NCBI RefSeq assembly: GCF_001273775.1
Contig: NZ_CP011801.1
Location: forward strand, 4,525,486-4,589,485
Direction: 5' to 3'
DNA from: Nitrospira moscoviensis
Lineage (GTDB): Bacteria > Nitrospirota > Nitrospiria > Nitrospirales > Nitrospiraceae
DNA: 64,000 bases
The notes under the pieces: model-generated
What the model saw: only the letters and a program-made list of their open reading frames with translations
Databases searched by the model: none
Told to the model about the DNA's origin: nothing
Shown: piece by piece, positions 59,942 to 64,000 of the stretch
How the letters are laid out: every line of letters begins with the position of its first letter
Position numbering within the stretch: position 1 is the stretch's first letter
Translations under genes and position numbers: made by a program

Positions 59942-61429
59942 TCAACGCGTCAATGTGTCTTCGATGTCGGGCGGGGTGGCTTGAATGCGGTCGCCGAGCG
60001 AGGGGACCCGTTGTGCCAGCCGCTGCTTCATCTGCCAGGCGACGGTCCGATAGGACCAGTGGCCTTTGACGCCGGACCGCAGCTTGCTGATGTAGTCGAC
60101 CTCGGCATAATCCATTTTGAACAGGCAGCGGACTTTGAAGCCGAACGGAATCGCATACAGCGAGGCCTCCTGATCCTTCTTTTTCAGGAGCTCGATATCC
60201 TGCCGCACGGCGTCCATCGCCTGCCGGTATTCCCGATCCAAGCCCGCCTCCGTCAGCGGCGGCGGAGTATCATAGCCGTGGAGGGTCGTGAAATTCTGCT
60301 GCACTTGCTGGCACCGCCGATGCCGGTGCATGTCCCGCCAGGCGCCGATATCCATCAGGATATCGAAATTGAACGCATAGCCGCTGCGGAATTCCCGGAT
60401 CAATTCGTCATACGGCCCGCGCTGCCGGGTCGCCACTTCGATCGTGTCCTGCTTCTGTTTGTCCGTCCACTCGTTGACGACGGCGAGGAGGGCTCGATAC
60501 GGAGCATGGGACACCCGATAGAGGAGCGTCGTCACGACTTCATCCAGCGGATGGTGCGGTTCGATCAAATCGACCGTCTCGGGCGGGCCCCAACTCCCCG
60601 GCTGATCCAGCCCCGTGCCGCGCAACGCTTCTTTCGCATACCGGGCCAACTCTCCATAGACGGATTCCTGATAGGCGTTCGGCTTGGCATGGCGCGCCAA
60701 TGTCGGAGCCAAGGGATCGCGGAGCCCTTCCTTCTGACCGCAGAGCTCGCCCCAGAGGTTGACCGGCGGACGCTGGCAGGCTTCTTTGAGATCCTCGCCG
60801 ATGGCCCGCAGCTCGGGGAGTTGGGATGAGAGGAGCCGCGTGATTTGTTTTTCCAGGGTCCGGATGCTCACCACCTGTCCCACGTTCGTCTTGGCGGCCA
60901 GCGGCAGGAGGTACCGCGTGACGTCAAAGGCGCGCGCGGCGATCGTCCGCTGGTAGTCGGCCGGTTTCATCGTGTCGGGTTTCGGCTCGCGCTCCGACAG
61001 GAACGTCGTCAACGGATCGTGCAACAGCCGGTAGATTTCCGCCAGGCTGCGCAGGATCCCTTCATACACCGCTTCGGTCTCGCTGCCCCTGATCTGCCCC
61101 GGCACGAACCACCGGCTCGACGCGAAGTTTTGATAGCGGCTCGACTTGGCCTGGCCGTCCCAGAGGGGCTCATCCTCCAGCCTGATCGCCGCCAGCTCCG
61201 AGATTTCTTCAAAGCAGATGATGACGTGGCCGAGGTCCGCAATCGACGCGTGGCCGTAGTCGAAATAGAACTGTTCCCAGAATTTCTCCGAGGAATGGCC
61301 GTGGACCCACCGGATGCTGTCTTCGATGGAATCCGGCGAGCGGCTGTAGCGCGCGAGCGCATAGGCCGATTTTTCCGGGGGCATCGGAGCGACGGCGATG
61401 ACGCGGCGACCGGTTTGATCCTGGCTCAT
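59942..61429 (-). CDS. Double-length ThyX-like (FAD-dependent thymidylate synthase family) protein
   Basis: The 495-residue product is about twice the usual ThyX length and contains two ThyX-like halves. The N-half (about 18-215) has YGHASIADLGHVII and a C-terminal SSRYQNF, but the RHR motif is missing between them (IRLEDEPLWDG). The C-half (about 285-485) has RHRR (369-372) in WRDMHRHRRCQQVQQNF, but lacks the SxNExSxRY part of the canonical motif. Each half thus keeps a different portion of the ThyX signature. It may form one active site between halves. Thymidylate synthase activity is plausible but not certain. Confidence 0.75.
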   Translation of the reverse strand: MSQDQTGRRVIAVAPMPPEKSAYALARYSRSPDSIEDSIRWVHGHSSEKFWEQFYFDYGHASIADLGHVIICFEEISELAAIRLEDEPLWDGQAKSSRYQNFASSRWFVPGQIRGSETEAVYEGILRSLAEIYRLLHDPLTTFLSEREPKPDTMKPADYQRTIAARAFDVTRYLLPLAAKTNVGQVVSIRTLEKQITRLLSSQLPELRAIGEDLKEACQRPPVNLWGELCGQKEGLRDPLAPTLARHAKPNAYQESVYGELARYAKEALRGTGLDQPGSWGPPETVDLIEPHHPLDEVVTTLLYRVSHAPYRALLAVVNEWTDKQKQDTIEVATRQRGPYDELIREFRSGYAFNFDILMDIGAWRDMHRHRRCQQVQQNFTTLHGYDTPPPLTEAGLDREYRQAMDAVRQDIELLKKKDQEASLYAIPFGFKVRCLFKMDYAEVDYISKLRSGVKGHWSYRTVAWQMKQRLAQRVPSLGDRIQATPPDIEDTLTR

Positions 61430-61607
61430 GGCAGCGTGCCGTTCACGAGGGAACGATCGTTCAGGGAGCCGACCGTAGGCCGGGCACTATACCGCTCGGC
61501 CTCTGTGGGCGCAAGGTCGGCTCCGTTGACTTGCTTCAAAACCCGCCGCTATAGTCCGCGCGACCGGTGAAGATGGCGGATCAGGCGGGCGGGACGAGGC
61601 GTTCAAC

Positions 61608-62891
61608 ATGATCAAGGGGATCAAAGGTGTCAAGGACCTCCTGCCGGAGGAGACGCCGCGCTGGCGGTTGATCGAGGAGACCGCCCGGCGCTGGGCGATC
61701 GCCTACGGCTTCCAGGAAATCCGCATTCCGATCTTCGAAGTCACCGCGCTGTTTGCCCGGAGCATCGGCGCCTCCACCGACATCGTCGAAAAAGAAATGT
61801 ACACGTTCCCGGACCGCGACGGGACGTCCCTGACCTTGCGCCCCGAAGGGACGGCCGGGACGGTGCGGGCCTATGTCGAGCATAACCGCGCGGCCGAGCC
61901 GGTTCCGCAAAAATATTTTTACCTCGGGCCGATGTTTCGTCACGAGCGGCCGCAGGCCGGCCGCTTACGCCAGTTCCATCAGTTCGGCGTCGAATCGTTC
62001 GGCACGGCGGACCCCCGCGCCGATGTGGAGGTGATCGCGCTGCTCTGGCGTCTGCTCTCCGATTTGTCGCTTCCCGCGCTCACGCTCGAAATCAACAACC
62101 TGGGGTACACAGCGGATCGCGAGGCTTATCGGCCGTTACTCGTCGCCTATCTGAAACGGCACGAAGAGAAGCTGTGCGCCAACTGCCGCCGCCGGATCGA
62201 GACGAATCCTCTGCGCGTGCTGGACTGCAAGGTGCCCGAGTGCCGCGCGGCCACTGAATCCGCGCCACGCCTCTCCGACAGCCTGTCCGACAACGCCCAG
62301 GGCTACTTCGCCGGCGTTCTCGCCGGTCTCGATGCCGTCGGCATTCCTTATCAGCTCAATCATCGGCTCGTGCGGGGCCTCGACTATTACTGTCTGACGA
62401 CCTTCGAAGTCACGACGACCAGTCTGGGCGCGCAAAACGCCGTGGGCGCCGGGGGCCGCTATGACGGCTTAGTTGAAACGCTCGGAGGGCCGCCGACGCC
62501 GGCGGTCGGATTCGCCGTGGGTCTTGAGCGGATGGTCATGATGCTGCCGGATGGCGCGGTGCCGCCGCATCCCGGCCGACACACGGTCTATGTGGCCGGA
62601 TTCGGCGAGCAGGGATCGCCAGCAGGGTTCTCCGCACTGGAGGAACTGCGCCGCGGCGGCCTGCGCGCCTTGTCGGATTTCCGTTCGTCGACCCTCAAAG
62701 CCCATCTGCGTCAGGCCGATCGGCTCGGTTGCCGATTTGCGCTGATCATCGGCGATGACGAGGCCGCGAAGGGGGTCGGTCTCCTCCGGAACATGGAGAC
62801 AAAAGTGCAGACGGACGTGCCGTTGGCCGGCCTTTTTTCGGCTCTCAAGCCCCTCGTCTCATCCTCCTCTGGTCCCGGTTTTTCACATTGA
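61608..62891 (+). CDS. hisS: Histidyl-tRNA synthetase
   Basis: The 427-residue product has class II motifs: motif 1 region near the N-terminus (GVKDLLPEETPRWRLIEETAR), motif 2 with YLGPMFRHERPQAGRLRQFHQFGVESFG, the histidine A/B loop LVRGLDYYCLTTFEV and GAGGRYDGLVETLGG, motif 3 in PAVGFAVGLERMVM, and a C-terminal anticodon-binding domain. Length matches the family. It charges tRNA-His. The short upstream region (61430-61607) holds nothing I can support. Confidence 0.97.
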   Translation: MIKGIKGVKDLLPEETPRWRLIEETARRWAIAYGFQEIRIPIFEVTALFARSIGASTDIVEKEMYTFPDRDGTSLTLRPEGTAGTVRAYVEHNRAAEPVPQKYFYLGPMFRHERPQAGRLRQFHQFGVESFGTADPRADVEVIALLWRLLSDLSLPALTLEINNLGYTADREAYRPLLVAYLKRHEEKLCANCRRRIETNPLRVLDCKVPECRAATESAPRLSDSLSDNAQGYFAGVLAGLDAVGIPYQLNHRLVRGLDYYCLTTFEVTTTSLGAQNAVGAGGRYDGLVETLGGPPTPAVGFAVGLERMVMMLPDGAVPPHPGRHTVYVAGFGEQGSPAGFSALEELRRGGLRALSDFRSSTLKAHLRQADRLGCRFALIIGDDEAAKGVGLLRNMETKVQTDVPLAGLFSALKPLVSSSSGPGFSH

Positions 62892-62979
62892 CTTTCTTTG
62901 GAAAACCTCTTAGGCTGACACGGATTTCGATAGACTCAAGTATTTGATTTCACAATATGAAATCCTGTGGATTCGCTCT

Positions 62980-63297
62980 ATGAAGAGGAAGGTCGGTTTC
63001 CTCCTGGCTCTCCCTCCGAACGATCCCAGTGCGGCCACGGTGCAGGGCCTGGCTCAGGCCGCGCTGCAGGCCGGTCATGAGGTCTACTTATACCTCATTG
63101 ACGAGGGGGTAAAGAACATGCCGGAGGCCGGCTACCTTGCGCTGGCCCGAGAAGGCGCCAAGGTATTTGTCTGTGCCTACGGCTGCCAGCAGCATCATGT
63201 CCCGACGGATTCGGTGGACCCGGCGGTGTCTTTGTGCGGCCTGGTCGTACTCTCGGGACTCATCGATGCTTGTGATCCGTTTCTGTCTTTTACCTGA
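62980..63297 (+). CDS. DsrE/DsrF-like protein (first of three)
   Basis: About 105 residues from ATG 62980 (MKRKVGFLLALPP). The fold pattern VGFLLALPPNDPSAATVQGLAQAALQAGHEVYLYLIDEGVKNM and CAYGCQQHHVPTD fits DsrE-type sulfur-carrier proteins, with a Cys in a typical loop position. DsrE-family proteins bind persulfide sulfur in sulfur relay to tRNA or in dissimilatory sulfur metabolism. It leads three small genes with short gaps. Confidence 0.72.
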   Translation: MKRKVGFLLALPPNDPSAATVQGLAQAALQAGHEVYLYLIDEGVKNMPEAGYLALAREGAKVFVCAYGCQQHHVPTDSVDPAVSLCGLVVLSGLIDACDPFLSFT

Positions 63298-63311
63298 TCT
63301 GAGCGGATCGC

Positions 63312-63653
63312 ATGGCCAAGACGGTCGCCGTCGTCATTCGTGAAGATCCTCGCCGCACTCACCGTCCGGTGGAGGCGCTCCGGATTGCGCTCGGTCTCGT
63401 GGCGGGAAACCATGCCACCACCGTTGTGTTGTTGAATGAAGCAGCGCGTCTTTTGTCGGAGGACACGGACGATGTCGTCGACGTCGAGATCTTGGAAAAA
63501 TATCTGCCGTCGATCCAACAGTTGGAGGTTCCGTTTGTGCTTCCCGAGTTCATCGACCGGTCGGGTGTCCGCACCGACTTTGCCGTGCGATATGAATCCG
63601 ACGACACCATCCGCCGATTGCTTCAATCGATGGATCGCACACTGGTGTTCTAG
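63312..63653 (+). CDS. DsrE/TusC-like protein (second of three)
   Basis: The 113-residue product (MAKTVAVVIREDPRRTHRPVEALRIALGLVAGNHATTVVLLNEAARLL) has the open alpha/beta pattern of DsrE/DsrF-TusC subunits. No cysteine is seen in the chain, so it would serve as a structural partner rather than sulfur carrier. It follows the first DsrE-like gene by 14 bases. Confidence 0.72.
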   Translation: MAKTVAVVIREDPRRTHRPVEALRIALGLVAGNHATTVVLLNEAARLLSEDTDDVVDVEILEKYLPSIQQLEVPFVLPEFIDRSGVRTDFAVRYESDDTIRRLLQSMDRTLVF

Positions 63654-63674
63654 TTCCGCCTGAAGAGTAAGGCC

Positions 63675-63854
63675 ATGTCTCTGTCTTCTTCTGTCTATCT
63701 GATTCGAAAATCGGCGGCCGCTCTTTCTCCGACGCTGTATGTGTCGGGAGACTCTGATTGGGTGGTCGTCGAGATCGGTGAGGATAAGCGATCGTCTGAC
63801 TATAGGGAGCTTCTTGAACTGGTGCTCCATGCAGAGAAGGTGATTACGCTCTGA
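63675..63854 (+). CDS. 59-residue protein, TusB/DsrH-like position
   Basis: A short frame from ATG 63675 to TGA 63852-63854. The chain SSVYLIRKSAAALSPTLYVSGDSDWVVVEIGEDK followed by a helical end (YRELLELVLHAEKVITL) would fit a small third subunit. It follows the second DsrE-like gene by 21 bases, the order seen for TusDCB or DsrEFH sets. Direct similarity to TusB/DsrH is weak, so the assignment is from position. It has no Cys. Confidence 0.5.
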   Translation: MSLSSSVYLIRKSAAALSPTLYVSGDSDWVVVEIGEDKRSSDYRELLELVLHAEKVITL

Positions 63855-63937
63855 CTTCCGAAAATTTGCTTCCAAAGAGAAAATCCGTCGTCGGAGTCGT
63901 CGTAGGAGTAAGGGGTGGAATAGCGGGGAAAGTCTCG

Positions 63938-64000
63938 ATGTCGTTGGAAAAAGAGGCGGGCTTTCGGTCCCCGGATGAGGATGAGTTTGTGGATACCTCC
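63938..64000 (+). CDS. Start of a further gene, cut by the window edge
   Basis: ATG 63938, preceded by GGGGAAAG about six bases upstream, opens a frame that stays open to the right edge (21 codons: MSLEKEAGFRSPDEDEFVDTS). It is too short to identify. Its position behind the DsrE-like genes suggests it may belong to the same sulfur-related cluster. Confidence 0.4.
   Translation, partial: MSLEKEAGFRSPDEDEFVDTS

Noticed and set aside
1..64000. CRISPR arrays, rRNA and tRNA genes
   Set aside because: No regularly spaced direct repeats, no rRNA stretches and no cloverleaf-like sequence were seen in the intergenic regions. A covariance search could still find something I missed.

Overview
This window reads as one chromosomal stretch of a high-GC Gram-negative bacterium. 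It has outer-membrane barrels, lipoproteins, a two-partner secretion pair and a TraT-like pair. The gene content points to Nitrospirota, most likely a Nitrospira-type nitrite oxidiser: dabB/dabB-like/dabA/PII inorganic-carbon genes, a hopanoid C-3 methylase, leuCD, a double-length ThyX-like protein, and DsrE-like proteins. That placement is inference from gene content; no rRNA or tRNA gene was seen.

Layout. 1-5.2 kb: two-partner secretion (tpsB, then tpsA running off the left edge), an orphan GspC-like PDZ protein, an outer-membrane barrel and a small zinc ribbon. 5.2-16.4 kb: xthA, an MscS channel, an HDOD-GAF protein, small lipoproteins, a pyridine nucleotide-disulfide oxidoreductase, a CBS protein broken by a one-base frameshift, a cellulose synthase with two PilZ domains, a newly noted 65-residue gene, a BcsS-like protein and a MEKHLA protein. 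16.5-33 kb: leuC-leuD, corA, a cysQ-like phosphatase, a beta-hydroxyacid dehydrogenase, an aminotransferase, a PilZ protein, a lytic transglycosylase, msrA, TPR proteins, tldE/tldD and two tandem TraT-like genes. 33-42.8 kb: a 121-bp inverted-repeat element, a 725-residue protein of unknown function, hpnR, an HTH/zinc-ribbon regulator, a SulP transporter, a methyltransferase/reductase-like membrane protein, an SDR protein and ettA.

42.8-47.25 kb is a lower-GC accessory island and the most interesting region. It encodes a bacterial ubiquitin-like system: a Ubl, an E2-fold protein, a JAB-E1 fusion, a C39-like cysteine peptidase, a small acidic protein and a divergently transcribed Xre regulator flanked by a duplicated palindromic operator. 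The E2-like protein contains no cysteine, the E1 lacks a cysteine in the expected crossover region, and the Ubl does not end in Gly-Gly. If it conjugates at all, it probably does so without the usual thioester relay.

47.25-64 kb returns to core-like sequence: a 55-residue Cys protein, two alpha/beta hydrolases, selO (with a palindromic repeat inserted in frame), DUF2294, the dab operon behind a leader with a strong terminator hairpin, a PIN/RHH toxin-antitoxin pair whose toxin lacks its first catalytic Asp, a TPR protein, the ThyX-like gene, hisS and a three-gene DsrE-like cluster.

Genes are often packed with 1-4 nt stop/start overlaps (tldD-tldE, dabB genes, E2-E1, toxin-antitoxin, SDR-DUF1295). 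That supports the operon groupings given below.
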